Of a stretch of 64,000 nucleotides of DNA, positions 1 to 10,558 are shown piece after piece. Below the pieces are notes generated by a model. The model ran no database searches. It saw nothing but the letters and a program-made list of their open reading frames with translations, and was not told where the DNA came from. The position numbers and the translations under genes are program-made. The stretch spans positions 1,226,001 through 1,290,000 of the forward strand of contig NC_018868.3 of assembly GCF_000305785.2 (NCBI RefSeq), given 5' to 3'. Source of the DNA: Simiduia agarivorans SA1 = DSM 21679 (GTDB lineage: Bacteria; Pseudomonadota; Gammaproteobacteria; Pseudomonadales; Cellvibrionaceae). Position 1 is the first letter of the stretch. Each line of letters opens with the position of its first letter.

Positions 1-27
1 TTCTGAAAATGGCAGGTCAAAACTCAT
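1..27 (-). CDS. Start of an unknown CDS running off the left edge
   Basis: An ATG at 27 on the minus strand opens a frame beginning MSFDLPFSE, preceded at good spacing by a GGAGG ribosome binding site that overlaps the end of the upstream receiver gene. Only nine codons are visible, so no family can be assigned. Its position 9 bp after a CheY-like gene suggests a partner in the same signalling unit, possibly a CheC/CheX-type phosphatase, but that is a guess from context. Confidence 0.5.
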
Positions 28-36
28 GGCCACCTC

Positions 37-402
37 CTACATCAAGCCATACTGGTGCAGCACTTCCGCCAGCTTGTCTTTGTTGATCGGCTTTTTGATG
101 AATTCCAATGCCCCCAGTGCCAACACCCGGTCGCGCGCCTCCGGCTGTATGTCACCAGAGATGACAATCACAATGGATTTGTGGCGTTCGGCCCTGATCG
201 CTTCCAGCACTTCATAGCCATCCATCTCCGGCATGGTCAGGTCCAGAAATACCATTTCGCCTTTGCCGGCCCTGATGGCCTCGATACCCTCCAGGCCATT
301 GGCGGCATAAGTCACCTCCACGTCCCAGCCGTCGGGCAGTGACCGTGTCACCTGCTTGCGCGCCATGTTGGAGTCGTCGCAGATCAGAAGGGGTATAGCC
401 AT
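37..402 (-). CDS. Single-domain CheY-like response regulator
   Basis: This 121-residue protein is a stand-alone receiver domain with no output domain. It shows the acidic pair D9/D10, the phospho-acceptor D54 in FLDLTMP, S82 in the switch position and K104 in FIKKP, so it should accept a phosphoryl group from a histidine kinase and act through protein contacts. The next gene starts 9 bp downstream, which suggests a two-gene signalling unit cut by the window edge. The kinase and target cannot be told from the sequence. Confidence 0.88.
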   Translation of the reverse strand: MAIPLLICDDSNMARKQVTRSLPDGWDVEVTYAANGLEGIEAIRAGKGEMVFLDLTMPEMDGYEVLEAIRAERHKSIVIVISGDIQPEARDRVLALGALEFIKKPINKDKLAEVLHQYGLM

Positions 403-466
403 AAGGAATTAGCGCCAAACACTGAAAACTGTTTCCAGTATAGACAGGGTTGAAGGGAATACGGGG

Positions 467-916
467 TTATTGCGCGGGAATTTCCAGCCCATGCGCGGAA
501 AAAGCCGCCGCTAGGCTGGCATAGGTCTGCTCGCCCCGAAGCACGGCCACCGTCTCCCCGGCGGGGTTAATCAGGTAACTGGTCGGCAACGCGGAAGGTC
601 GGGGCAATGCCAGGTCACCGGACGCCAGCACGGGGAAACCAATAGCCAGCGCGTCGCGATCGCGCTGTAACTGTGCCAACGGCGGACGATCAAAATTCAC
701 CCCCAGCACGGCCAGCGACGGCACCGCCTCAGCCAGTTGATTCAGCTCGGGAATCTCCTTGCGACAGGGGCGACACCATACGGCCCAATAATTCACCAGC
801 TGCCAACGCCCCTCTAGATCCAGGCTTATGACATCATCGCCCACCAGGTACCGGGGTTGTTTTGTACAACTTGCAAGCAACCAGACCAACAGTGCAAACA
901 GTCCCAGGCGACTCAT
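467..916 (-). CDS. TlpA/thioredoxin-like lipoprotein
   Basis: This 149-residue protein begins MSRLGLF and carries a lipoprotein signal ending in LLASC (C17). A thioredoxin fold follows with the redox motif WCRPC at 47-51 and the TlpA-type strand VLGVNFDRP. It should be a membrane-anchored thiol-disulfide oxidoreductase facing the periplasm. The start at 916 is chosen over 952 because its ATG overlaps the yihY stop as ATGA and because it places the signal peptide at the N-terminus. Coupling to yihY suggests translation from one mRNA. The substrate is unknown. Confidence 0.88.
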   Translation of the reverse strand: MSRLGLFALLVWLLASCTKQPRYLVGDDVISLDLEGRWQLVNYWAVWCRPCRKEIPELNQLAEAVPSLAVLGVNFDRPPLAQLQRDRDALAIGFPVLASGDLALPRPSALPTSYLINPAGETVAVLRGEQTYASLAAAFSAHGLEIPAQ

Positions 917-2265
917 GTGGATTGATTGCCCGCCTTGGCGTCCTGTTCCCAATCGGCCGTGTCGGCAAGTGCCGGCAACGCGGTGTCGGTATCACTCAGC
1001 TCGCTGCGCAGCATTTCCAGTCCTTCGCCTTCATCAGGGTATTCCGGTGCTTCGCGCCGGGTGTCAAAAATCGCCGCCAGCGACACATCAAACTGGTGTT
1101 CCATGTGGTGATCGATCGACAGCAACCGTGGCGCCAACGCCTCAAACCAACCGAACTGCTGCAAATAGTCTGAGACGCCGGGCATCTGAGGCTCCACACC
1201 AACGATATCGGCCAGCGCCCGTAAAGTGAGTGTGGTGAGATCCCGACAAAGGACGTAATCGCCTTGCGCGGTGATAGTGATGACCTTATGCGCCACGAAG
1301 GCATCGCGCAGACGCTGCCATTGCTCCGAGCCCACGCCGACATTCAATAAGTCCGCGTCCGACAAACTGTCGCCCTGATGCAACCGGCTGCGGAATTCCC
1401 ACAATACGATCATGGCAGCCACCAGATCCGGGTATTTCACACTCAGGGTCACTTTATTGTTGGTGGACAACACCCGTACCAGAATCGCACCGCCCAGAAT
1501 CAGCATCCAGGTGATATTCACCCAGATCAGAAACAGCGGTAAAAACGCAAAAGCGCCATAGATAACGGTAATCGATGACTTGGCCATGATCGCGCCAAAG
1601 GCGCGCTTGAGCAGCTCGAACAGGATAGCCACCACCACGCCGCCAATCGCGGCCTTGCGCAGGGGTACGCGGCAGTTGGGCACGGCGGCAAATAACAGCG
1701 TGAAGGCAGCAAAAGTCAGGAACAGCGGCAGATAGCTGATCAAGGTACTGGTAATGCTCGCGCCGGCATAGTCGTGCAGCAGGTAGCGCATACTCAGCAA
1801 ATAGGTGCTGATGGCCAGGCCGGCGCCCAACAGCAAGGGCCCAAGGCTCAGGATTGCCCAATAAATCAGAAAGTTGCTCAGCCCTCTGCGGCCCTGTTTG
1901 ACACCCCAGATGCGATTAAACGACTTTTCGATGTTTTTCAGCATCAGGTAAGCAGTGACAATCAACAGCGGCACACTGGCCAGGTTCAGCTTGCGCGCCT
2001 GGGCACTGAAATCTGCCAGATACTGGGTCACTTCCGAACCGGCCTCGGGCAGAAAATTACTGAAAATCAGTTGATTCAGCTGTTCATCAACGCCGCTGAA
2101 GGCCGGGAACAGCGAGAACATGGAGTAGCTCACCGTCATCATCGGCACCAATGCAAACAGGGTCATAAAGGTGAGTGCACCGGCACTCATCTGGCACTGT
2201 TTGGCCTGAAACTGTTGCCAGACTTCGCCGATCAGGCGCCACATAGTCATAAACACATTGGTCAA
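913..2265 (-). CDS. yihY: YihY/BrkB-family inner membrane protein
   Basis: This is a polytopic protein of the YihY/BrkB family (formerly misnamed ribonuclease BN), with about six hydrophobic segments between residues 15 and 260. The family motif region QMSAGALTFMTLFALVPMM lies near the N-terminus, and a soluble C-terminal tail of about 170 residues follows. Its function is not established. I place the start at a TTG at 2265 because GGGGAG lies 7 bp upstream. A longer frame reaches 2349, and the first ATG would be at 2250. The order wrbA-arsC-yihY-thioredoxin resembles the pseudomonad arrangement, except that arsC is divergent here. Confidence 0.85.
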   Translation of the reverse strand: MTNVFMTMWRLIGEVWQQFQAKQCQMSAGALTFMTLFALVPMMTVSYSMFSLFPAFSGVDEQLNQLIFSNFLPEAGSEVTQYLADFSAQARKLNLASVPLLIVTAYLMLKNIEKSFNRIWGVKQGRRGLSNFLIYWAILSLGPLLLGAGLAISTYLLSMRYLLHDYAGASITSTLISYLPLFLTFAAFTLLFAAVPNCRVPLRKAAIGGVVVAILFELLKRAFGAIMAKSSITVIYGAFAFLPLFLIWVNITWMLILGGAILVRVLSTNNKVTLSVKYPDLVAAMIVLWEFRSRLHQGDSLSDADLLNVGVGSEQWQRLRDAFVAHKVITITAQGDYVLCRDLTTLTLRALADIVGVEPQMPGVSDYLQQFGWFEALAPRLLSIDHHMEHQFDVSLAAIFDTRREAPEYPDEGEGLEMLRSELSDTDTALPALADTADWEQDAKAGNQST

Positions 2266-2384
2266 ACGGATTCTCCCCGGAGCGCACAGGTATTTTTCAA
2301 GCGGCGCTTTCTCAGCATACAATACCGCCATTCTAGCCCGCCAGCGCACTGGCGGTCAGTCATTAACACAACCGGTTCACAGAA

Positions 2385-3716
<1,332 letters not shown>

Positions 3717-3758
3717 TAAGATACCGGTCACATTACACTCTTTGTCAGGGACGTTTTC

Positions 3759-5582
3759 ATGTCACAGAAACCCGGCTTTATCCGCCGCTTGTTTTCCGGC
3801 CTCTGGGGCGCAATCACCTGGATTCGCTCGCTGCTGGCAAATCTGATTTTTTTGGTGATCGTGCTGGTCATTTTTGCCGCCATCACCGGCCACGAGCCGT
3901 TTGAAATGCCGGAAAAAACCGCGCTCAGGATTGCCCCGCAAGGGCTGCTGGTGGATCAGCTCACTTACGTCGACCCCATGAGCCGGTTAATGAGCGAAGA
4001 CAATGGCCCTCAGGAAACCCGGGTCAAAACCCTGATTGATGCGATCAACCGCGCCGCCGATGACAACCGTGTCACCACCCTGGTGTTGGACCTTAATTAC
4101 CTTCTGGGCGGCGGCATCAGCAAAATGGAAGAAATAGGCGAGGCGCTGGAAAACTTCCGCAGCCGGGAAAAAGCCATCATCGCCTTTGCCGACAGCTACA
4201 GCCAGGACACCTACTATCTGGCCAGCTATGCCGATGAGGTGTATATCAACCCGCTCGGGTCGGTATTCCTGACCGGTTACGGTCGCTACCGCAGCTATTT
4301 CAAAGATGCACTGGATAAATTGCAGGTGGATTTCCACGTGTTCCGCGTCGGCGAATACAAAGACTTCATTGAACCCTTTACCCGCAACGACATGTCGGGG
4401 GCCTCGCGCGAACACAACAGCCAATGGCTGCACGAGTTGTGGAGCACCTATACCAGCCATGTAGAAGAGCGTCGCAATTTGCCCGTGGGCGCCATCGATA
4501 ACTACATCAACAGTGCCGATGACTTGCTGGCAAAAGCGGAAGGCCACTCCGCCAACCTCGCCAAAGAGACCGGCTTGGTGGATGGTATTCTGAATCGCAC
4601 CGGCCTTAAGACCATGCTCACAGAACGCTTTGGTTACGACGAGGAAGCGGAAGATTATCAGGCACTCGATGCAGAGTTTTACCTGTCCGTCACCGACGAA
4701 GAACAGAAAAAATTCAATCAGCACGTGGGCCTTGTGGTGGCCAGCGGCTCTATCATGGATGGCGATCAACCGGCCGGCAATATCGGTGGCGACTCCACCG
4801 CCCGCTTGCTCGAAATGGCGCGCAATGACGACTCCATCAAAGCCGTGGTATTGCGCGTGGACAGCGGCGGCGGCAGCGCCTTTGCTTCTGAAGTCATCCG
4901 CGAACAAGTGGTAGCGCTGAAACAAGCCGGCAAACCGGTGGTGGTTTCCATGGGCTCAGTGGCGGCTTCCGGCGGCTACTGGATTACCGCCGGCGCCGAT
5001 CAGGTATGGGCCACCCCCACCACCATTACCGGCTCCATTGGCGTATTCGGTGCTTTCCCCACACTGCAAAACAGCTTTGCCAAACTGGGCATCCACAACG
5101 ACGGCGTCGGTACCACTGAGTTGGCAGGCATCCGCATGGACCGGGCACTGCCAGAAAAAGCCGCACGCGTGATCCAGATGAGCGTGGATAACATTTATCA
5201 ACAGTTCCTGGCACTGGTCGCCGATGCGAGGGGCACCACCCCCGAGGCCATTCACCAGATTGCACAAGGCAGGGTCTGGACCGGCGCGACTGCGCAGGAC
5301 ATCGGCCTGGTTGATCAGCTGGGCAGTCTGAACGATGCCGTTGCAGCCGCCGCAAGCCTGGCCAACCTGAGCGAATACGGTGTCACCGAAGTGGTAAAAC
5401 CCCTGTCACCGGGCGAAGCCTTTATGGAACAGCTGATGAAAAATGCCCATGTGGATATGGGTCTCGCGCCATCAGGTTTGCGCACCGCCCTCGCCCCACT
5501 GGTTAAACCTTTTGCCATACTGGCGGAAATGAACGATCCGCGCGGCGTTTACGCACGTTGTGAGGAATGTTCCGCGCTGTAA
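3759..5582 (+). CDS. sppA: Signal peptide peptidase SppA, 67K type
   Basis: This 607-residue inner membrane serine peptidase degrades signal peptides left in the membrane after export. A single membrane anchor lies near residues 27-43. Two tandem Clp-protease-like domains follow, as in the E. coli long form. The general base lysine is K201 in EYKDFIEPF and the nucleophile is S404 in VAASGGYW, close to the E. coli positions K209 and S409. It stands alone, followed by a strong terminator. Confidence 0.95.
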   Translation: MSQKPGFIRRLFSGLWGAITWIRSLLANLIFLVIVLVIFAAITGHEPFEMPEKTALRIAPQGLLVDQLTYVDPMSRLMSEDNGPQETRVKTLIDAINRAADDNRVTTLVLDLNYLLGGGISKMEEIGEALENFRSREKAIIAFADSYSQDTYYLASYADEVYINPLGSVFLTGYGRYRSYFKDALDKLQVDFHVFRVGEYKDFIEPFTRNDMSGASREHNSQWLHELWSTYTSHVEERRNLPVGAIDNYINSADDLLAKAEGHSANLAKETGLVDGILNRTGLKTMLTERFGYDEEAEDYQALDAEFYLSVTDEEQKKFNQHVGLVVASGSIMDGDQPAGNIGGDSTARLLEMARNDDSIKAVVLRVDSGGGSAFASEVIREQVVALKQAGKPVVVSMGSVAASGGYWITAGADQVWATPTTITGSIGVFGAFPTLQNSFAKLGIHNDGVGTTELAGIRMDRALPEKAARVIQMSVDNIYQQFLALVADARGTTPEAIHQIAQGRVWTGATAQDIGLVDQLGSLNDAVAAAASLANLSEYGVTEVVKPLSPGEAFMEQLMKNAHVDMGLAPSGLRTALAPLVKPFAILAEMNDPRGVYARCEECSAL

Positions 5583-5591
5583 TTCCCATAC

Positions 5592-5620
5592 GCCGCACAG
5601 GCCACGCCTGTGCGGCTTTC
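5592..5620 (+). terminator. Rho-independent terminator after sppA
   Basis: A perfect 11-bp stem (GCCGCACAGGC at 5592-5602 and its complement at 5606-5616) with a CAC loop is followed by a short T run. It lies 10 bp after the sppA stop. Confidence 0.85.
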
Positions 5621-5669
5621 CGATGACCGCCATGGTCCGCTATAATCCAGTTTTCCCAAGGACTTACCG

Positions 5670-6023
5670 GTGCGATACACCCTCACTTCGCTGATTCTGA
5701 TGTACGCCCTCACGAGCTGTGCGAAGTACCAGCTGTTACCTGATGACACCATCGACGACGCCTTCGACAATACCAAACAGCTCTACGACGAACATAAATT
5801 AAAAAAATCGGGAGCCAAAAAGCGCCAGTACTCCATCGAGTTGGACACCCGGGATCAGGACTGGAAAACAACCAACCGCGAATGCATTGCGCTCATCCAG
5901 AACCGCGCACAGGAGCAATCCGCCCAGGCCCCGGTTATTGTCAAGGAATCCAGCAAATACAATAAAAAAGCCGGTTTGATACGGTGTGAAATCACCGCCT
6001 TTATATGGCCTGTCGCCAATTAA
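5670..6023 (+). CDS. Small predicted lipoprotein of unknown function
   Basis: This 117-residue protein starts at a GTG preceded by AAGGA 7 bp upstream. It carries a lipoprotein signal with the lipobox LTSC, so it is probably lipid-anchored and periplasm-facing. The mature part is charged, with a Lys-rich stretch (KLKKSGAKKR) and two further cysteines, C71 in NRECIAL and another in IRCEI, that could form a disulfide. I recognise no family. It converges on the hydrolase at 6020 with a 4-bp overlap of ends. Confidence 0.7.
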   Translation: MRYTLTSLILMYALTSCAKYQLLPDDTIDDAFDNTKQLYDEHKLKKSGAKKRQYSIELDTRDQDWKTTNRECIALIQNRAQEQSAQAPVIVKESSKYNKKAGLIRCEITAFIWPVAN

Positions 6024-7522
6024 AAACGTCGTTTCTCTGCGCGGAAACTGCCATGCAGCTTGCCAATACCACCAGCACCCTCTGCTTTACATATCGAAAA
6101 CACAAATAAGCTTTTGCGTGAAACCTGGAAGCTGTCACCTTTGCTGGTAATACTGGCGCCCGCCCAGTCAATACGACTACCAGAAACCTTCATTGCCTGT
6201 TCGGTATGAATTGTCAGGCCGGTGCCGATCAGCACTGACTCATTAGCCTCCAACACCACACCAGAACCGGCCAATAACACATTGTCCAGTTTTACCACGC
6301 TGTCCTTTACCAGCAATTGGCCGATAGTCGCGTCACGGATTTCCAGGTATGCACAGTCTTTCACTGACAACCTGGCGTATGCACCGCTCAAAGGGGTGTT
6401 CGGGCAACCGGCAAGCGCGAGTGTAAGCATTTCCCCGGACGGTTGCCGAGGCTGCCAACGAAACCTGTCGATGAATGATGGCTCCAACAGTGTGCCCTGA
6501 ATCCAGCGAACCACTTCTTCAGAATGGGTCGCCATCGGCACATGCCCGGCGTCCGGCAAGATGCTCAATTCCGATTCCGGGAAGGTGGCACGTAGCATGT
6601 ACCCTGTGCGCAAGGGGGCCACCCTGTCTGCATCGCCCCACAAAATATACATGGGCAGAGGCAGATCTTCAGGCAAGTCAGAAAAATCAGTTTGCGCCAA
6701 CGCTAGTGCAGCTTTTGCTGTGGGGGACTTTCCAAGCGCGAGCTCTCGGATCTGCCTCTGGTTTAGTACCTCGGAGGGGTCTCCCAACAAACTGACCTGT
6801 TCGATCAATGCGCCGGCAAAATCTACCGCAGAATAGGATCGGGCTTTAATCTGTTCAGGTAGCTGATCCAACGGAATCGGTCCTGTAGCCAACGACTTAA
6901 CAAATGCCGTTCGCTCCAGAATGCCCGCAGCATCAACCAAGGACAAAGAGGTAAACAATTCGGGTCTTTTGGCGGCAGCATATAACGCAACAGCTCCTCC
7001 CATGGAGTGTCCAAGCAGGTGTGGCCTGATGTGCTTTTCCAGTACCAACCAATGCAGCAGCGCAGCGTAATTCGCCGGCGAATAGTCGCCCGCGGGTTGC
7101 GCTGAACGCCCGAAACCCGGCAAATCAATGGCAATCACCCTGAACTGTTCTGCGAGCCCAGGCAATGTTGGCAACCAGTCTTGCGCCGCGTGGGCACCCA
7201 AACCGTGCACCAGAAGCAAGGCGGGCTTATTAAGCTCGGCTGAGTCCAACAATGACAGCTCACTGTTAAACACCGGCTCAATTACGTGGGTCAGCGACCA
7301 ATGGCGTTCACGGGCAAAAACCACCAGGGGATCGTCCTGTTGCCAGGGCTCTGCGCGGCTTGGCGACTGGCTATCAGCGGACTCAAACCTGGCTTCAACC
7401 ACCTCTGACCAAGCATGCACTTTATCTTTGGCGTCTTGCCACCAGCTTGCCTGCCCGGGCGCAGGCCAACACAAACCGAGCCATAAAGTGACCTGACACA
7501 CATACACATGAACGCGACGCAT
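6020..7522 (-). CDS. Exported alpha/beta hydrolase with C-terminal beta-helix-like domain
   Basis: This is a 500-residue protein with an N-terminal signal-like segment (residues 5-25). An alpha/beta hydrolase domain covers about 95-350, with LLVHGLG, the nucleophile elbow GHSMGG (S173), a likely acid D299 in WGDADRV and H327 in AGHVP. After the hydrolase come about 130 residues with short repeating hydrophobic rungs (LEIRDATIGQLLVKDSVVKL and onward) that look like a small beta-helix. The start at 7522 is an ATG with AAGGA upstream, and the longer TTG start at 7537 overlaps that site. The likely activity is ester hydrolysis. The substrate is unknown. Confidence 0.78.
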   Translation of the reverse strand: MRRVHVYVCQVTLWLGLCWPAPGQASWWQDAKDKVHAWSEVVEARFESADSQSPSRAEPWQQDDPLVVFARERHWSLTHVIEPVFNSELSLLDSAELNKPALLLVHGLGAHAAQDWLPTLPGLAEQFRVIAIDLPGFGRSAQPAGDYSPANYAALLHWLVLEKHIRPHLLGHSMGGAVALYAAAKRPELFTSLSLVDAAGILERTAFVKSLATGPIPLDQLPEQIKARSYSAVDFAGALIEQVSLLGDPSEVLNQRQIRELALGKSPTAKAALALAQTDFSDLPEDLPLPMYILWGDADRVAPLRTGYMLRATFPESELSILPDAGHVPMATHSEEVVRWIQGTLLEPSFIDRFRWQPRQPSGEMLTLALAGCPNTPLSGAYARLSVKDCAYLEIRDATIGQLLVKDSVVKLDNVLLAGSGVVLEANESVLIGTGLTIHTEQAMKVSGSRIDWAGASITSKGDSFQVSRKSLFVFSICKAEGAGGIGKLHGSFRAEKRRF

Positions 7523-7549
7523 CTGCTGTCCTTGCAAATAAAAAAGAAA

Positions 7550-8275
7550 TTAACTCCGGGCGTCAGTCTCTAGCACCTGCCGCACAAACGGTATTGTCAG
7601 CTTGCGCTGCTGTTGCAGGCTGGCGCGATCCAATTCATCGAGCAAACGGAACAAACCGTCCAGGTCGCGGGCAACCCGTTGAATCAGGTACTGGGCTACC
7701 TCGGGTGTGAGCTGAAGTCCACGTGCCTGGGCCCGCATTTGCAGCAATTCCAGTTTCTCTTCGTCATTCAACGGCTGCAATTGGCAAGACAACCCCCACT
7801 GCAAGCGCGATTTAAGGTCGGCCAACCCCACCTGCAAATGCGCCGGATTTTCACGCACGCACACCAACAGTGGCACGCCGGCATCGCGCAGACGATTGAA
7901 CAGGTGAAACAGCCCCCGCTCCCAGTCCTTGTGACCCAGCACCTGATCCAGATCATCCAGACAAATGAGGTCCAGGTATTCCAGCCCGGACAAGGCCGCT
8001 TCTATGCCTTCAGCATCAAAGGCGTAATCACGCATAGTGGCCAGCGGCAGGTACTGCACCTGCCAACCGCGCGCCGAGGCTTCCAGACACAGGGCCTGGG
8101 CCAGATGACTGCGACCTTTGCCACCCCAAAGACAGACGTATTGCTCATCGCCACTGAGCAAGCGCTGGGCAGCGGTCAGCGCGAACTGGTTGGCTGAATC
8201 GGGCCGGGCATAAAAATTATCGAGCCGGGCATCGTCCGACAGGCCGATGCCGAGGGATAACTGCTGGGGGGGCAT
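7550..8275 (-). CDS. hda: DnaA regulatory inactivator Hda
   Basis: This 241-residue DnaA-like AAA protein works with the DNA-loaded sliding clamp to promote hydrolysis of DnaA-bound ATP, preventing re-initiation of replication. The clamp-binding motif is near the N-terminus (QQLSLGIGL). A Walker-A-like loop reads WGGKGRSHL, Walker B is LICLDDLDQV, and the Hda-type sensor and lid region ends VRQVLETD. The ATG at 8275 overlaps the stop of the upstream DUF2066 gene, indicating coupling. Confidence 0.93.
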   Translation of the reverse strand: MPPQQLSLGIGLSDDARLDNFYARPDSANQFALTAAQRLLSGDEQYVCLWGGKGRSHLAQALCLEASARGWQVQYLPLATMRDYAFDAEGIEAALSGLEYLDLICLDDLDQVLGHKDWERGLFHLFNRLRDAGVPLLVCVRENPAHLQVGLADLKSRLQWGLSCQLQPLNDEEKLELLQMRAQARGLQLTPEVAQYLIQRVARDLDGLFRLLDELDRASLQQQRKLTIPFVRQVLETDARS

Positions 8276-9357
8276 CAACGGTACCAGCGATACATCAAAG
8301 GGTTGGTTTCCGATCCGTCGGGGGCCTGCAGGGTTTGCATGGGTACCAACTTACGATCCAACTGCAGTGCCCGTTGCAAATGCGCCAGGTCGGCCTCCGG
8401 AGACAAATACAACACCAGGGTCGTGCCCTCGGCACGCGCCACACGCACGTCGCGCAGGGCTTCATGGTTTTCGAGATAGGTCAGCACTTCCCGGTAACGG
8501 GCAAAGCCATCCACATCGTTAACCGTCAGCACCAACTGACCGGTCAAGTCCTGGCCGGGCACAATGGCATAGCGGCTGGCCAGCAGATCGGCCAGCTGAT
8601 CGATCATCGGTGCTGACCAGGCAGCGAGCGTCTGCGCCTGGGCATCGACCATATTCTGGGATTCGCCATCGAGCCACTGCCAGACGCCGCGGAATTCGCC
8701 GCTGCTGGTGCGACTGAAACGGCCGACCACAATGACTTCCGGTTGGTAGCGGGCCGAGGCTTCACGGATACTGGTTTCGTCAAACGACCACAGCTGATCG
8801 ATGTTCACCACCATCTGGTCCTGCAGGTCCCACAACGGAAACTGAATGGGCAGGCCGCGGCGCAGGGCTTCCTGCCTAATAGACTGTTCCAGCTCCGGGG
8901 CTTTCACCAGCGCGCGCCCGTTCGGCCACTGATCTTCAATCAGCCAGACCAACAGGCTCGGACGGCTTGCGGGCCAATTGGGCAACTGTAAGCGCTTGAG
9001 CAATTTCTCCACTGCCGGCTCCGAGAACCGGAAAGTCAGGGCGAAGGCAGGCGACTCGACACCCTGCTCGTCGGTCAATGTCTGGTCAGAACGACCGTAG
9101 CCAAACTGCAGCACATAGTTTTGAGCCTGCGACAAATGGCTCGCCACCTCGGGCAGATCGGCTATTTTCCGGTCACCGGTGACCCGCACCAGTACCCGCG
9201 CCAGCGCATCGGCCGCCGCCACCTTGCGCGCCTCGTTCGACTGGCTGGCCACCAATTCCTGCACCTGATAAAGATCTACCCGTTGCTCAGCCTGCACCGA
9301 CAATGCCACTACCGAAGCCATCATTGCCAACCAACGCCAGCAACCCGATCCCATCAT
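8275..9357 (-). CDS. DUF2066 exported protein
   Basis: This protein of about 360 residues has a signal peptide (MMGSGCWRWLAMMASVVALSVQA, split here as residues 1-23) followed by a soluble periplasmic region. The opening VDLYQVQELVASQS and the segment DALARVLVRVTGD are typical of DUF2066, which commonly sits between hda and purM in gammaproteobacteria. The function is unknown. The start at 9357 has GGAG 6 bp upstream. The frame extends to 9402, but that would bury the signal peptide. Confidence 0.85.
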   Translation of the reverse strand: MMGSGCWRWLAMMASVVALSVQAEQRVDLYQVQELVASQSNEARKVAAADALARVLVRVTGDRKIADLPEVASHLSQAQNYVLQFGYGRSDQTLTDEQGVESPAFALTFRFSEPAVEKLLKRLQLPNWPASRPSLLVWLIEDQWPNGRALVKAPELEQSIRQEALRRGLPIQFPLWDLQDQMVVNIDQLWSFDETSIREASARYQPEVIVVGRFSRTSSGEFRGVWQWLDGESQNMVDAQAQTLAAWSAPMIDQLADLLASRYAIVPGQDLTGQLVLTVNDVDGFARYREVLTYLENHEALRDVRVARAEGTTLVLYLSPEADLAHLQRALQLDRKLVPMQTLQAPDGSETNPLMYRWYR

Positions 9358-9508
9358 ATCCTTCTCCAGACCTGTTAGAGCGCGCCATTGTAGCAGCCCC
9401 ACCGGCCGCTGAAAGGGCTGTTTTCACAAAGCCGGCAAGAGTGTCTTTACGCGGCTGGGGCTGGTAGAATGCACGCCTTTTTGCCAATCCAGTTTTGCGG
9501 ATACATCC

Positions 9509-10558
9509 ATGAGTTCAGACAAGCCCCAATCCCTCAGTTACAAAGACGCCGGTGTTGATATCGACGCAGGCGACGCCCTGGTAGAACGCATCAAGAGCGT
9601 AGCCGTGAAAACCCGCCGGCCCGAAGTGTTGGCAGGCCTGGGCGGATTCGGCGCCCTGTGCGAGATTCCCGAAGGTTACAAGCAGCCGGTACTGGTCAGC
9701 GGCACCGACGGCGTGGGCACCAAGCTGCGCCTGGCCATGGACCTGGAACACCACGACACCATCGGCATCGACCTGGTGGCCATGTGCGTAAACGATCTGG
9801 TGGTCGCCGGCGCCGAGCCGCTGTTTTTCCTGGATTATTACGCCACCGGCAAACTCAATGTGGATATTGCCGAGAAAGTGGTTATCGGTATCGGCGAGGG
9901 TTGTGAGCTGTCAGGCTGCTCCTTGGTAGGCGGCGAGACCGCCGAAATGCCCGGCATGTACGAGGGCGAAGACTACGACCTGGCGGGCTTCTGCGTGGGC
10001 GTGGTGGAAAAGTCCGAAATCATCGACGGCAGCAAAGTAGAAGCCGGCAATCTGCTGATCGGCCTGCCCTCCTCCGGCCCGCATTCCAACGGTTATTCCC
10101 TGATCCGTAAGATCATTGAAGTGTCCAAGGCAGACCTGAGCGAAACGCTTGAGGGCACGCCCTTGTCCGAATTGCTGATGGCCCCTACCCGCATCTACGT
10201 GAAAGCCCTGCTGTCGCTGATCAAAGGGTCCCAGGTGAACGCCATGGCCCACATCACTGGCGGCGGCATCACCGAAAACATTCCGCGCGTACTGCCCAAA
10301 GGCACCAAGGCCGTGATCGACCTCGACAGCTGGACGCTGCCACCGGTTTTCCGCTGGTTACAAGAAAAAGGCAATGTACAGGCGCGGGAAATGTTCCGCA
10401 CCTTTAACTGCGGCGTGGGCATGGTCATTGCCATTCCGGCCGAACGCAAAGATGAAGCCCTGACCCTGCTGCGCAACGCCGGTGAAGCACCCTTTGTTAT
10501 TGGCGCTATCGCTGAAGCCTCCGATGGCGAAGCCCAGGTTGAGCTCAAAGGTCTGTAA
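9509..10558 (+). CDS. purM: Phosphoribosylformylglycinamidine cyclo-ligase PurM
   Basis: This 349-residue enzyme makes aminoimidazole ribonucleotide from FGAM with ATP in purine synthesis. It opens with [20 protein letters not shown] and contains [15 protein letters not shown], the [10 protein letters not shown] nucleotide-binding segment, [11 protein letters not shown] and the late motif [13 protein letters not shown]. It is full length. Its stop overlaps the purN start by one base (TAATG), so purMN is a translationally coupled pair as in E. coli. Confidence 0.97.
   Translation: MSSDKPQSLSYKDAGVDIDAGDALVERIKSVAVKTRRPEVLAGLGGFGALCEIPEGYKQPVLVSGTDGVGTKLRLAMDLEHHDTIGIDLVAMCVNDLVVAGAEPLFFLDYYATGKLNVDIAEKVVIGIGEGCELSGCSLVGGETAEMPGMYEGEDYDLAGFCVGVVEKSEIIDGSKVEAGNLLIGLPSSGPHSNGYSLIRKIIEVSKADLSETLEGTPLSELLMAPTRIYVKALLSLIKGSQVNAMAHITGGGITENIPRVLPKGTKAVIDLDSWTLPPVFRWLQEKGNVQAREMFRTFNCGVGMVIAIPAERKDEALTLLRNAGEAPFVIGAIAEASDGEAQVELKGL

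Noticed and set aside
913..2265. Ribonuclease BN
   Set aside because: The YihY/BrkB membrane family was once given this name in error. The sequence is a polytopic membrane protein.
3987..4925. 312-codon frame antisense to sppA
   Set aside because: It is a mirror of a well-supported gene. No start site or family match.
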